Of a DNA stretch of 64,000 bases, positions 24,601-39,600 are shown piece by piece. The stretch is taken from the NCBI RefSeq assembly GCF_013100865.1, contig NC_048308.1, forward strand, positions 30,517,555 to 30,581,554. The letters are read 5' to 3'. Source of the DNA: Trachemys scripta elegans. Its lineage: Eukaryota > Chordata > Testudines > Emydidae. A program made the translations under genes and the position numbers. Positions within the stretch are counted from its first letter, which is position 1, and the number at the start of each line of letters is the position of its first letter. A model generated the notes under the pieces. The model ran no database searches. It was not told the DNA's origin and saw only the letters and a program-made list of their open reading frames with translations.

Positions 24601-27600
24601 GGTAGGGATGCTATATACAAAAATACACACACATGCTGAAAATGGTCTGACTAACCGACAAAATTAATTTATATCCCATTTAGCTTGCTTCTTGAAATAT
24701 AGTAGATTCATTCATTATCAGCCAATGATTACAGGAAAAGTTCCAGATATTCTGGGACTTTGATCTTCCTATTAGTGGGGGACCGCTCATTCTTACTGGA
24801 TTTCAAGCATTCAAATGGCCTTGAAATATGGTATGCTCATTCATTGTGAACCTCTGATTTAAGAGCTGACATTTATACCATAGGTCACAAAGAGGTAATC
24901 AGTCTAACAATTTATAAAAATTATATTAATTTATATGTATATTAATTTAATTATATTAATTTCTTCCATGAAACATTGGGTCATGTTGAAAGTGATCCCT
25001 CTAATTTGAAGAAACTATGGTAATCTGAGGTCACCAGTTTTATTTACCAGATTTTGCCAAGATAATTGTCTAAAATGAGGGAGTATGAAACAGATACAGA
25101 TGGTGACAGTCTCATGTTCCCACTACTCAAACTAAGATTCATAAATTAATATGGTAATTTTCATAGCACCTTCCACACAAGGATCTCAAAGTGCTTTATT
25201 GCTTTATAAAGGGAGGATATATATTTCCCATTTTATAAGTGGAAAACTAAGGCACAGAAAGGTTGTGATTTGCCCAAGCCCCAAAGCTAAACTTGACATA
25301 GTTGAGAATAAAACTCAGGAGTACTGACTGCGAGTCTCCTGTTCTAACTACTACTCAACACTGCCTTCCAAAAGCCTTTCAGTAATGTGTTAGTCAACAT
25401 ACACCCTGCTCAGCTCAGTTTAAAGTTTCACTCCATTGATGGGCATGGGAAAGAAATGTCCTGAGCAGTTATCAAAATCTTAAAACAGAAATCCAGTGAC
25501 AGCACATGACTTTGACAGAGTTAGTATTTCATGGAAGCTGAGCCAACAAAACTCTGCAGTGAAAACATTTTTGGCATAAAGAAACCCTCTCACATTAGGC
25601 TGTTTAACAAGCAGTATCTATTTTTAATGCCTGTTTAGGTATCTGGCCACCACTGTTATCAAATACCAAAGTGCCACAAAGCTTACAAGATATACTGACG
25701 AGTACTTTGCCACTCCTTCTAAACAATCAGTCTTAAAGAACAAAATGTCTGGTTTAGTCTAAATCACATTTCTTTCAGTCTTCATTTTCTGTTCATAATA
25801 CAGCATGTAAAATAGAGTACGTGTTAAATTACAGGAAAAAAGGAAATCAGGCTTACTGTCTGAAGAAGTATAGCAAATGGCACCATCAACAGCATCTGTG
25901 CACCTTTCACGTTTCCAAAATCCTTTAGTATCCAGAAAAACGCAGTTCCCAATAGATGTAGAGTTTTCTAGTTCCCAGGGACGGTAGTCAAATTCACTTC
26001 CATCAGACCATTCTAAATTAGATTCACTTCCCTGATTAAAGAATAATAATTTTTATACCACTGCATTCAGGCCTTAATTAATCAAATATAAACACAGATA
26101 ACGTACAAAGAGTGATGCACTGAAGAGTCAAAAACCCATTTCCTTCAAGTCAGTACTGAACCAATGCCCAACATAGTTAGCAGGTTCTGTCTTCCAGGTA
26201 ATACTTAAAACTAAGGCCCTGGCCACCTGTGATCATTGAGGAGTCTGTGGTTCTCTAAGAGTACGGTTGTGGCCAGGCCAAATCCCAACCTGGAAACATT
26301 ATGCCTCCCTAATTTTCCCAGATTGTTTCAATTACATAAGGCATTCTTCACTTCCTGTCCTAACAAATCTATTACTTTGTCATGTTGTGAGCTGTTAAAC
26401 CACAGGGATGGGAGCAGTATGTAAAGTTTATCAGTTTTTGATGAAAGCTACTAAGCTAGATTCACTTGGAAGTGTAGCTGGTGGAAACCATGGCAGTGGA
26501 AAGTCTGCCATGGGAGGTGAAGGGATTAGTGCAGCCCAAAAGATGGGTAAGTGGTGGACAGATGCACTGAATTGATGTTTCCCCTGAGCACTACACCTCT
26601 ATCTCGATATAACGCTGTCCTCAGGAGCCAAAAAATCTTACCGTGTTAGAGGTGAAACCGCGTTGTATCAAACTTGCTTTGATCCACCGGAGTGCGCAGT
26701 CCCGCCCCCCCCCCCCGGAGCACTGCTTTACTGCGTTATATCTGAATTCGTGTTATATCGCGTCGCGTTATATCGGGGTAGAGGTGTATTTGCTGGTGGG
26801 CCCCAAAGGGAGCTTAAAGCTACCCTCCCCTTTGAAAACCCTGAGGAAGGATGGTGGTATAATGGGCAAGGTGGAGCAGAGAGGCTGCACGCTGCACTTC
26901 CCTATGCTAGTGGGGTGAATTTGGCCCATCATGTAAGTATGAAATCAGACACTCATTCTAAAATACATTTCTAATCCCTAATAGCTAAGTGTAATAACAT
27001 AACATATATTATTAGTGGTTGGGGAAAAAGAAAGCTAATAATCTTCTAGCATGAAAGTCAAGCCTCTAAAAGGCCTGGAAAGATCACAAAGATTTTGGAA
27101 ATCAACCGCAGAAAATTACTGCAGAAAAAGAAACGATGGTCATGACAGCAGAAACTTACATCAAGGCTTGATAGCCCAAGCCACAGTGGATATCCATCAC
27201 GCCTTACAATATCTTCCAAAAACACCTGATGGGATTCACTGTGTATGCTGACTAAATCACTTCCATTCTGTTTGCATTCTCTTAATGCTTCATACCAGGT
27301 TATTTTTTTCTGAAGGATTCTGTATGTGCTATTTCCATGTAGTATATACTCGGGCAATGGAGGCTTGTTCTCTCTGGGCCCTATTTCAAGATTAAGATCA
27401 TAGTTAATTCTATACACTTCATTCATGTTATTAGAAATATGTGGAAGATATTAAAATCCATCAGTCTATAACAACTCATTCAAGCACTGAAGTGTTCAAT
27501 ATAAATTACTTACGGGATACACATTATCTTTTTTTATATTAAATGATGGGAGAAAGATGGAGGCACACAGCCAACATCCATCCTGAGCAGAGTACTGGAA

Positions 27601-30600
27601 TACTGACAGACAACTTCATCCTGCAGATTGAAATCCATGACAGTTTTGCCAATGAGTTCAATGGGAGCAGATGCAGGGTCTTCATTGGGAGTCCTGTTCA
27701 TGGAGGGCTTGCAGGACTAGGCCTTAAAATTAACTTTACCTCCCCAGCCCCCAAAACTTTGGGTGTAATTGTTTCTGGATATTACTTACCCATTTCAATT
27801 TTACAAGCAAGAATACTGTGTTGATTAAATTGAAGAGCTTGCCAACTTTGCGTATGGTTGTAAATATCCCAAAACCCATCACGGTTCACTCCAGCAAAAA
27901 ACTGATTCTTCTTTACGTTAGGTCTTCCCTGTTTCCAGTTATTGTAAGACACATAAGTTTCATCATACCATTTTAGGGAATTATCTGTGGAAAATATGAA
28001 AAAGTTTCTATATTTAGGCTTGAGCAAAGCACTGATTTTTTAAGAAACGTGAAATTCATCTACAACTGAAGATGGTGTGCTCCTGACCAGTATTAATAAA
28101 CACTCACTTTAGATCAGAAAGCCTGTTATTAACTGTTTTTTGAAGTTTGCTAGAGTTTCCTCTAAGCCCTCACCAAAATTCTAAGTGTCACGAGAAAATG
28201 TTCTTTGGAGATTGCCCAAATTAGAATTGTGAAAATTCAGATTACAAAAACCAAACCAAACAAACAACAGGTGCCTTGCAAGTAACCCAGTACTATTTTC
28301 TGAAGAAGAGTGGTCTGGTGGATAATAGCTATAACTAGGAATCAGGAATTCCTGAATTCTATCCTGGCTATGATGCACACTCTCTCGGTAGCTTAATGTG
28401 ACTAATGTCTCTGCCTTGTTTTCACATTTTGTAAAATGGAGATTGCCATGACCCTGTGTGTTCTGCAATTCCTTAGTCATGCAATTTGCCAGAAAATCCA
28501 TTTCTGAAATAAGGTGCTCTGGAATCTAAGATTTCTTCTTTCTTTTTTTTTAAATAATGTTTCCTGTCCATGAAGATTACTTTTAAAACAAGAACTGAGT
28601 GTAATTGATGCAGTGTTGTATTTCTGAGTCTGCAGACAGTCTGAAATAATAGCTCCGAGAAGTGAGAACTACCCCATTCATCACAATGAGTTCAGTATTT
28701 GAAACCTAAAAATGAAAATTTAAGGGTCTAATACTAACATCAGATCTTTGCATCTGTATGGAACCGCTTAAGTTCCAATCCTGATAACTACTCTACAGTT
28801 TATTGTTTAAATTGAAACGTCCAGTTCATGCACTTGCCCCACAATCCAAAACTACCTCCTGCTCCACCTTTCCAAGGGCTCCAGATTGCAACAGAATTCA
28901 GACACTCTGCTTCAGAATCTACATTCAGAATGAAGCAGAATACATGGACTCTTGGGGATCATGAAAAAATTACTGATCTACATCACTGAGATGTTATTCA
29001 TTCATCTTTGTAAAGTGCTTTGAAGATGAAAAGCACTATTATTCTAACAGAAAAATTGCAGAAGACTTACTGCACATAATAGAGAATGCAGGGTTGGTCA
29101 CAAGCTGCAGCTGTAGGAGCTTTAGTAGTTTGCTACTCAGTCTGGGCTTGAAATTCCAAAGTAGTGAGCACCCAAACTGTCACTAACTTCAATGGGAGTT
29201 TTGGATGCTCAGTATCTCTGTAAATCAGGCCTATGTATATTGCTAAAAATGTCACCACATATCATTGTGCTCTTTTCAAATCCTGCCTTTTGGTAAAATC
29301 AATAACCTGGATTAAGCAGACTGTGTAGGACCTAAATATCACTAGAACAGACAAAAGATGTCCAATTATTTCCCTTTAAAAATATAAATGAAAATATAAA
29401 GCAATTGTAAGCATTAGTATATATTTATTTTTATGGTATCTTGGATTGCTCTACCATATGGAGTATGTAAGAAATGTATCAGTTTAATGATAGGAAGTTA
29501 ACAAATTTTATTAAGAACAAAATCTTACCGCTATCATCATAAATTACACCCAACCATACCCATGTAGCTAGGCCACTGAAAGAATGTAGCTGCTCAACAA
29601 CAAAGTTATTTTCTTCCTCATCTCTAATATTCAAGACAAATGCATCTGGATCTGTTGAAACAATTTTTAAAATAATAATTAGTTTATTACAAGTTTATCT
29701 ATCATCTACAAAACAAATTAAGTTTTGATCGCCAATGTTTAATCATTACTACACACACACACCCAATCATTCTAAAAGGACAGACAACACGTCAGCCAAC
29801 AAAAATATTAGGAAAAATTACTATTTTTCAAAAGGCCATGTCAACACTACCTGCTCTGTGAGTATTTTGTAGATAAGTGGAGGATTTCAGCTTCTAGCAC
29901 TGTCAGCTATACTTTTCGGGAGCACTTTATACACTTAAAAACAAGTATGTTTTGGATATATCTATCCATTAAGGAAAACCCATCGCTGGCCAATGCCAGC
30001 TGATTCGGGCTTGTGGGGCTTAGGCTATGAGGCTGTTTCATTGCTGTGCAGACTTTGGGGCTTGGGCTGAGCCATGCTCTAGGACTTTGTGGGAAGGGAG
30101 AGTCCCAGAACTCAGGCTCCAGCCCAAGCCCGGAAGTCTACACAGCAATGAAACAGCCCCACAGCCTGAGCCCGGCGAGCCTCAGTCAGCTGGCATGGGC
30201 CAGCCTCAGGCTTTTCTTTGCTGTGTAGGATACCCTTTATGCATTAAAAATTGACCCTCCGAATTTAAAAAATGGACAACTATATTTGCTAGCTTTCAAA
30301 CTCCGCCTATGCTTCACCTCTCTAGTTTTTCCGTTTCTGTACAGCAGCTTAAAAGACACTGTCAATTTGAAATCTAGTAGTTAAAAGAAGTACTTACTTA
30401 TTTTCTTGCATAAGTGGTGGGCTTCTTGTGATTTCATTTCTTGCCATCTATCTTTTGTTATCATGAAAGTGTAACAACTATTTTGAAATGATATCCATGG
30501 TGTATTTTTAAACTTATGAGGACATTTAATATGTTCAACAACTTGTTCTTTTTCAGTCTCATCTGGAAAAATAAAGAAGACTCTCTTAGGTCATGCACAA

Positions 30601-33600
30601 TTTTAAAATAAGACAGCTCATTCCTCACAACAAATTCCTGTGTAATATGAAAATCTGTTACAAAACATAAATTTAGTAGCATAATCTGACAGCATAATAT
30701 GTATCATTGTTCCCACTCTTCTCAGAACAGTGATATTTCCATAAACTTAAAGATGGTAAGAAGCAATGATTTTATGAAATGGGATATGCAAATACTTTAA
30801 AAAGGCTTTTCACAGGAAGCTTTTTAGGTTAAGTAGTTTTAGGAACAAATGCATATAATAAAACCAGAACAAACATTATCCAGTAACTTAGCTTTTGCAA
30901 TGATTCTTGTGTAAGCACAGACTACCTTTTAGATTTGTACATAGCAATCCTGAAAAGGTAAAACATTCCAATCTTGGGGCACCATGTAATTCCCATTGAA
31001 GTCCCCAACTAAAACCTCTCCAGCACATCATCAAGGATCTACAACCTATCCTGAAGGACGATCCCTCACTCCCACAGACCTTGGGAGACAGGCCAGTCCT
31101 CACTTACAGACAGCCCCACAACCTGAAGCAAATACTCACCAGCAACTACACACCACACAACAAAAACACTAACCCAGGAACCTATCCCTGCAACAAACCC
31201 CGTTGCCAACTCTGTCCACATATCTATTCAAGGGACACCATCATAGGACCTAACCACATCAGCCACACCATCAGGGGCTCATTCACCTGCACATCTACCA
31301 ATGTGATATGTGCCATCATGTGCCAGCAATGCCCCTCTGCCATGTACATTGGCCAAACCGGACAGTCTCTTTGCAAAAGAATAAACGGACACAAATCAGA
31401 TGTCAAGAATTATAGCATTCAAAAACCAGTCGGAGAACACTTCAACCTCCCTGGACACTCAATAACAGACTTAAAAGTGGCAATTCTTCAACAAAAAAAC
31501 TTCAAAAACAGACTCCAATGAGAAACTGCAGAACTGGAATTAATTTGCAAACCGGACACCATCAAATTAGGCCTGAATAAAGACTGGGAGTGGATGGGTC
31601 AACTAAAAGAACTAAAAAAACTAATTTCCCCATGCTAATTTGCCCCTACTGTTACTCACACCTTCTTGTTAACTGTTTGAAATGAGTCACCCTGATTACC
31701 ACTACAAAAGTGATTTTCATCCTGTTGATAATAGCCCACTTTAATTAATTTGGCTCAACCCCCCACTTGGTAAGGCAACTCCCACCTTTTCATGTTCTGT
31801 TATATATATCTTCCTACTGTATTTTCCACTCCATGCATCTGATGAAGTGGGTTTTAGCCCACAAAAGCTTATGCTCAAATAAATTTGTTAGTCTATAAGG
31901 TGCCACAAGTACTCCTTGTTGTTTCCATTAAAGTTAATGAGACTACTCCTCTAGTAGTTCAGACTGCAAGAATCAACTTAATTATACCATAATCACAAGG
32001 AATTTTTGGTTGCAATTTTGTATTTAAAGCAATAGCCCATATCATGCCCTTTCACAGAAAAACCTACAAGAATGGTGTCTCATGGGGAAGAAATTTTTGT
32101 GAAGATCTCCTCAGAGGGATCCCCTCACATCATCCTTTTCTTTTCTGTTTTTTTTTGTTTGGTTTTTGAGGGGGTAGAATTGTCATCCTCCCCCCACTGT
32201 CCTGGGCTAAACCTACAAGATCCCAAGGGACCTCTCCCTAGGGTGCATTTGGAACAATTTCTGTGGAGTTGGCAAAGGCTCAATTTGTACCTCCCGATTT
32301 GATCTCCACCTACTACTCCTTCCTACCCAGTCACCAATCTCCCCCCGCAGCATGGACTCCAGACTGTATGAAGAGGCCTCCACAGAGCCCAGATGGTGCA
32401 AGGGAGATGGCTAAATCCTCCTTCCACGTGGAGGTGAGGGAGATCCATGTGCAGAGGGTGTACTCAGTGGGCAGATCTGGAGGGCACAATCTGGGTCAAC
32501 ACAGCAACCCTGAATGTTACTAAATAATTACACAGTGCTTGGGTAACTTGCTCAGGTGTGTACATGGCCCATTTCCAAGGCACCAGCAGGTTTTTTGGTA
32601 CACAAACAACTAAACAAGCCTGTTCTAGAAAGTAGTCTATGTTTAGTGTATATAAATGGAACATTTTTATTTTAAAATAATTATAAAACATCTTTGTTAC
32701 TGAGTTTTACTATGTATATTACTTATGAAAGATTTTTTTTAAAAATAATGAGAATGTATTTTCTCAGAATACATACTTCTTGGTAAGTAGCAAATAGCAC
32801 CTGGATTTTCAGAGGAACATGCAGAAGTTTTCCAGAATCCATCAATATCCAAAAACACACATTCTTCACTTGTTTCTTCGTCTTCTTCAGACCAGCGGCT
32901 AAAATCAATGCGCTTTCCATCTGCCCAGCCATAATGTTTTCCATCCTAGCATCATACCAATAAAAGATGAGCGCTTACACACTTAAAAAAAAGTCTAGGT
33001 ACATCAAATGACATGATACTATATTTCTACTGGGTGAAATCCTGTGTTCAGCAAGAGTTGCATGTGCTCAGCAGTTCTTAGGATTTGGTCTCGTTAAAAT
33101 AATAAATGGAGTCTGTGTCATTCAGTTTTGCTGCTGAAAAAAACTACATTGACTATTGTGAATGGCAAATGATAACACTTAGATGTTAGAAAGACAAGGT
33201 GGGTTGGGTAATATCTTTTATTGGACCAACTTCTGTTGGTGAGAGAGACAAGCTTTCAACCTTACACAGAGGTTACACGAAGAACTACTCTGTAAGCTTG
33301 CAAGTTTGTCTCTCTCACCAACAGAAGTTGGTCCAATAAAAAATATTACCACACCCACCTCGTCTCTCTAATATCCTGGGATCAACACGGCTACAACAAC
33401 AGTGCAGTACTTAGATGTCTAACTATTATGCTTGATTGTAGGCAAAGCCAGGTAGTTTGATTTCTAAATGGTATCATTTGAACCTGCAATTAATTGTGGG
33501 CAAAATTATTTGTGCATGGAAATTGGAAGCAATTTCTAAGAGTCAGTCCTGTTGTTTCCCCATGTTAGATCAAATGTAATGTATTAATGTTTAATATTAA

Positions 33601-36600
33601 GTACTTTTAGAATTTATAATTAGACATATTCCTGCCCTGAAGATGACAACAATAATTAATAATAATAATAAAATAAAATATAATAATAATTAATCGTATT
33701 AAAACACAAGAAAAGTAAGTGGATCTATGCTTTAGGAAAGTTATATTTAAAAGTTTTCTTCTGTATTTAAGATCACTCTTATATTAGGAATTGATACCAG
33801 CTGTGCTAATCTTTTTTTTTTTTTTTAGCTGAATATATCTTCCTGGTATGTTCAGTACTAGAACTGCAGGCTCTCCTGGCACTGTCTCACTGCCTACAGG
33901 CATGAGCTGCTGCGTAGGCAGTACCCCTCTATATGTTTCAGAGCTTTAGTGCTATATGCAACAGGATGAGGCATTTGATCCCCACTTAAAGGTCACCTAC
34001 AAAGGGAGGAGAGGTTGTCTTCTTTTTTGCTTCTTTGTGAAGTACAAATAAGACATGAAAAGTTTGTTTTCTTTAAAAGTTCCCTGTATGTTTTATACAT
34101 TAAAAATACCAGGGTTTTCTTCCCTGTTGTTCCTGGAAAACTCTATGGACAGCTGCAGAAGTAGGAGAATTATGATGTCATAGATACATGACCATGAGAA
34201 CAATTTTTATTCAGGCTATTTAAAACTTTGTTTTTTGCTTGGTTTTGGTAAAACTTATTTAACTCAAACATCCATAAATGGTGAGAAGAAAAGATGTTTG
34301 TTAAAGATTCAACACCCACTCACACACCCATGCCCCAAGCTCTTTAATTAACAGATGAGAAAGCTCCCAATCCACATTGGGAATTTCCAAAAAGTCCTCC
34401 AACAAACACAGAAGAAAGAAGACTTGACACTATTGATATTTTTAAGGTAAAAAAGCATATTTTTTTAAAAAATAGCCTTTCACAACTTTTCTCCATTATT
34501 AAGAAGCAATAAAGCATACAAACCCTACCTGAAAAAATCCATTCCAAGTTCTAAGATAAGATTTTACAATATATTTCAAACAATTTTTAGCAGTTGCTTT
34601 TGGATTTCATTTGCTATCTTTCAGATTTTCTCTTTTTAAAACATTTTGGTTGGCCTTCCTTGACCCTGCCCCAGAATTTCAAATGACAGCAGCAATTATA
34701 GAACCACTGACAACAGAGGAACAAAGATGATGCAATGATATAGTTTGCTGCTACTATAAAACATTTTCCTCCTCTTAAAACCTGAGGGACATAGTCTCCT
34801 CTCAATCAGTCCATCAACCGGAGTTCCATACTTGAATGTGCACCTCAGAGAACTGAAAATCTAGTATATAACCCTGAGCATCAGGACTGGTTGACCTCCC
34901 AGTAGACCTCTAGCTTCAAGATGGTTCTCTGCAACTGAAAATAGATGCGACTGGAAACATCTATTTAAAAATAACCCAGTAATTTTGAGTTTCATTGTTT
35001 CCCCAGTCATTCCTTTACTATTCCACCCTACCCTAAAAAATGGTTCAAAGGAGGGATGGGGAGGAGATAAAACTTACATCTTTGCTGAAGAGTCCAATCC
35101 AGAGAGGGTAATTGTGAATAGCAGCCTGCACAGTAAGAAAAGCCTGTTGGTACTGATCTGTGATGCTAACGAGCTGCATGTTTTTCTGTTTGCACTCCCG
35201 CAGTGCATCATACCAGGACAAATTCTTCAGAATTACTGTGTAATGGACATTTTGATAGGTCAGTGTTTCATTAAGGACTTGCTGTGTCTGGTTGTCAGCA
35301 GCTCCTGTAAATAATCAAGAAATAGAAGCAATAAGTAGGATAAATACTGCAAAACATTTTAGTTCTCAGTTTCTTTTGTAACAACAGCAGCAAAACTCAT
35401 TCAAATTTCTTTTGGGAATAACCATCAAAAATAAAATTAAAAAAAGATTCATCGACTGTCGTAGACTACAATTTTACTATATCGGAATCGATAGAGTGTG
35501 TATCTGTGGAAAAATGTAAAGCTCTTTTTAAATGTAAATGTGTAAGTCCCTGTATAAAAGTTTGGTAGAAAGGCAGTAACAGCACTACTGGGCTTTGTGG
35601 CTTTCCAGATTCATTCAATTTAACTCAAAAGAGTTTAAGTTATTAGGGGAAAAAACATACTCTCTGTGTGAAATTAATGTGAAACTGTGGTAGCCTTCCG
35701 CAGAACTGCGCACAGATGTTGTGAAATCAACAGGGGCCATGCATCTCTGAACAGTCTGACGGAGACAGGAATGAGTCAAGTAAAGAGCCATCAGATTCAT
35801 TCTTATGTAAATCTAATGGGCAATAAACCTGGTACAGGCAGCTCTTCCAGCCAGTACATTGCAAGAGCAGGCAGAGAGGTAATAGAGTTTGCCTCCATAG
35901 CATGTGCTCAGTTTCTTGCACAAAGCCACCTGACTTGTGTATTGTGCTGGAAGTGGTGAAATTTACCATTTGGGTTCTAATTATCCAATATTATCACAAT
36001 GAGCTGCATTAATTTCATCCAACCAAATGATGCATGCAACTATAAAAAATGCAAACTTTATATGGATGGGGAATTAGAGCATGTGGATCTAATGATTCCA
36101 AGAAGTTTATGGGCTGACACCAGAGCTAAATTTGGCCCTACAATTTTGTAAAATGTGCATTGGCATCTAACACAGAGGTGTCTCAGGAATACAAAGGCTT
36201 GTCAAGGGAAAAAATTACTCTGTATAAATAAGAGCATACAAGTGACTAATGAATAGGCTGACAGACCAATACCCAAAAGACAGAGCCATAATATTAATTT
36301 TATGTTTATGCACAATTTGCAGCTGTCAGTGGATTAGAGAGGTGACATGAAAGAAACACAATGTTTGAACTAGTTCATGGCTGCTGTCAAGTGCTTCTAT
36401 GTAGTAAACAGCTTCAAAAGAGAACTGTGAGACCAACAGAGACCTCACACACTTAAAGGTTAATAGTAAAGAGTTAGGGGCGAAATGTACATTTCCCAAA
36501 GATGAAAAAAGAATATTGCTGATGTTTACAAGCATAATTATCACAACCTTTTGAGATAATCATTAAATGTCTGAGATGCAGAGCCGGCTCCAGGGTTTTG

Positions 36601-39600
36601 GCTGCCCAAGGCAGCAAAAAAAAAAAAAAAAAAAAAGCCACGATCGCGATCTGTGGCGGCAATTCGGCGGGAGGTCCTTTGCTCCGAGCTGGAGTGAGGG
36701 ACCATCCGCCGAATTGCCGCCGAATAGCTGCACGTGCTGTCCCTCTCCGGAGTGGCCGCCCCAAGCACCTGCTTGACAAGCTGGTGCCTGGAGCCAGCCC
36801 TGCTGAGATGCCAAGGAATCCGAGCTGCTGACTCCCTTGCTTCTGTGACAAAAGTGACATGAAAACCATAGGGCCAGATTGTACTTGTCCAAGGATGCCA
36901 TGGCAGAGTGGAAAAAGTCTCCCCTGCTGCAGCATCCTGAGCTGTGGCCAGACACAACTGCAGTTTCTGCAAGAGCCGACTGAGCGCTCCTTCCCTGCAT
37001 GCCCGGGTGTTAGAGGCTTAGCAACCCAAGAATAATGGGGACCATATTGCAGCAATCACTGCACTTTCCCTGAATGTCGTGTTTCCTTTTCTGGAGAGAA
37101 ATATATTTATCAATAGCAGCTGCACTCTTTTATTGGAGTCTTACAAGCATTTTTAATGTTCAGAGCCTTTGCAGTTCCTCTTAATTTTCTTTTTTTAATA
37201 ATTAATTAAAAAATCCCCTTCAGATTTTTCAGACTGAATCACTGTCCTTCCCGCCTTCAAATTTATAAATAGTTATTTAAAAGGATTTATACAAAGCAGA
37301 ACATACCCCAAAGATGGATGTACCGCATAATAAACCCTTGGCAGTTAAACAGGAACTAAGGCTTTGTTCAGATTGGGTAATTGCCCTGATTCGAGTAATC
37401 AGTGGGCAGCAACCAACATAGCTGCACTGGAGCAGCACCCCCTCCCCAAATCCTGAGTATAAATAGGAAAGCCACACACTGTATCAGTGGAGCTGACCCC
37501 TGCTTGAAGCCAGGGCAAGTTGCACCAATGCAAATTGTGGCTCTCCTTGTCTACACCTGGGGTTTGCACTAAGGTAGCTAAACAAGTGAGCTGAAATCAA
37601 GGCTAATTCCAAGTGTAGATGAGGCCTTACATTATCCCTTCAGTGTTAAAACTCACAGGAGATGGTTAAGTGGGATTAAAACTCTGTGTGGTTCTCCTCA
37701 CGGAGTTTTGATCACATTGTTCTGGGGGAAAGCAATCATTTGCTCCATTCCTCAGTGAATGAAACATAAAGTCCATCCCCAAGCCCTGTAGGTCCCCAAA
37801 GTGTCCAAAGAAGATCAGGGCCATTCACTTAGAGGCCTTGTACTCCATGCCAACTATTGGGCTCTGGGCCCCCCCCTTCACTCTCAGTCAGCGTAACTCC
37901 ACAGGAACTTCTCTATCAGGGCCTCCACTGCCAACGGCTTTCCCCAAACACCTCTTAAAGGGGGTTTCACACTGTGGATGGTGTCATGGAAAATGCAGGC
38001 ATGGGAAATTTTTCAGGAGGGATGAGGTTTGTCCTCATGGCCCCACCACTGGATGCCCAGTATGGGCCTGCTCAGTCCCCAGAAAGATCCTGCCACCAGG
38101 GAACACCCTTCTTGAGGTGCTGTGTAGAGGGAGATTGTGCCTCAGGAGAGGTAATATCTCTGCATGAAGGGGCTTCTTGGCAGGTGGATATTAGGGGCAC
38201 AGTCAGCCTTACCTGCTGGCTTCTGGCAGATACCCAAAAAATGCTCCTCAGCACAAGGCAAGAAATTCCATGTTCCAACATATGAAGATTTGGGGTTGTT
38301 GAGCATTACACCACACTGGTTGTTTATCTCCTCATCAAACATCTGAAAACCAGAAAACTTATCAAGTTCATGTATGATACAAGCATTCTTGTGTGGAGAG
38401 AGCGAATGAAGATCTAGTTAGGAGAATATACTTCTCTTAGTTAGTATGTGCAGAGCAGTAGTACAACACACAGCTAGTTTATTTTGCAATGTTACCTAGT
38501 TGCTGGATTGTTTGTTTGTGAAAAAAATTACCTGGACCCACTATACTCTGAAAATTATTGTTAATCAGTGGCATTCCATTATGTTTCTTATGCTGCTCAA
38601 TGAACAGTGCAGCCAGGAAAACAATATGTATAATGGTTTATGGATGTATTCTGCAAATAACTGAACCAAAAACTATATAGTAACATCCCTCTGCTGCCTA
38701 CATTTTTATGGAATGTGGCATCTCAGCTACATATTGGATATGCAAAGAGACCGAAGAGATTTCAATTTTACATCCCTTTCCATTTTAATAATTAGTGTTC
38801 AAAACATATCATTCGAACAAAGATACAAAGAGCTCAGTCATTACTGGTCACCATGTCTGCCAATTAAGAATACAATTTCTTGGTTTGGGACCTTTACATG
38901 TTTTTTCTCTTTTGTTATTTTGATACAGTTACCAAAATACCAACATTCTATACTTTTTATAGGACAAAACATCAGCTGGATTTGTATTGTGGGGGGAAGG
39001 ATAGCTCAGTGGTTTGAGCATTGGCCTGCTAAACCCAGCGTTGTGAATTCAATCCTTGAGGGGGCCACTTGGGGATCTGGGGCAAAAATCAGTACTTGGT
39101 CCTGCTAGTGAAGGCAGGGGGCTGGACTCAATGACCTTTCAAGGTCCCTTCCAGTTCTAGGAGATGGGATATCTCCATTTATTATTATTATTATTAATTA
39201 TTATTATTATATTCAAATAGATAACTTACATCAAGTGGAATCTTCCTTAGCCTTCCTCTCAGCAATGGGTGAAAGTTACTGTACAGCAGTCTACTGCCAT
39301 CTACCCATTTGTTTTCCCTTGTGCTGAAAAAAAACTTCAAACCAATCCAAATGTTTTCTTCCAAACCAGGAAGCAAGGATGTTAAAAAATCTGTTGGGCA
39401 GAAAAATAAATATTTACATACTATGATTTAGACAACCACAGTAAACATTTGAAAAACAGCTTGCATAAATAAGATAGTACAACCCCCATCTATATTAACT
39501 TAATTTCCCACCCTAGTCCTTGAAAATACAAAAAGCCATTTTAATAGAGTATTAAGTGTTTTGCAATTTTATCATTCCATCCTTTCCATATCTGACAGGA

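Noticed and set aside
36474..37055. Minus-strand open frames up to 193 codons and plus-strand ones with poly-Lys.
   Set aside because: They run through a MITE and its A tract (poly-Phe/poly-Lys); no conserved domain.
38991..39080. Possible tRNA gene (A-box and B-box like sequences).
   Set aside because: No acceptor-stem pairing or 3' half of a cloverleaf, followed by SINE body and ATT tail; it is a SINE.
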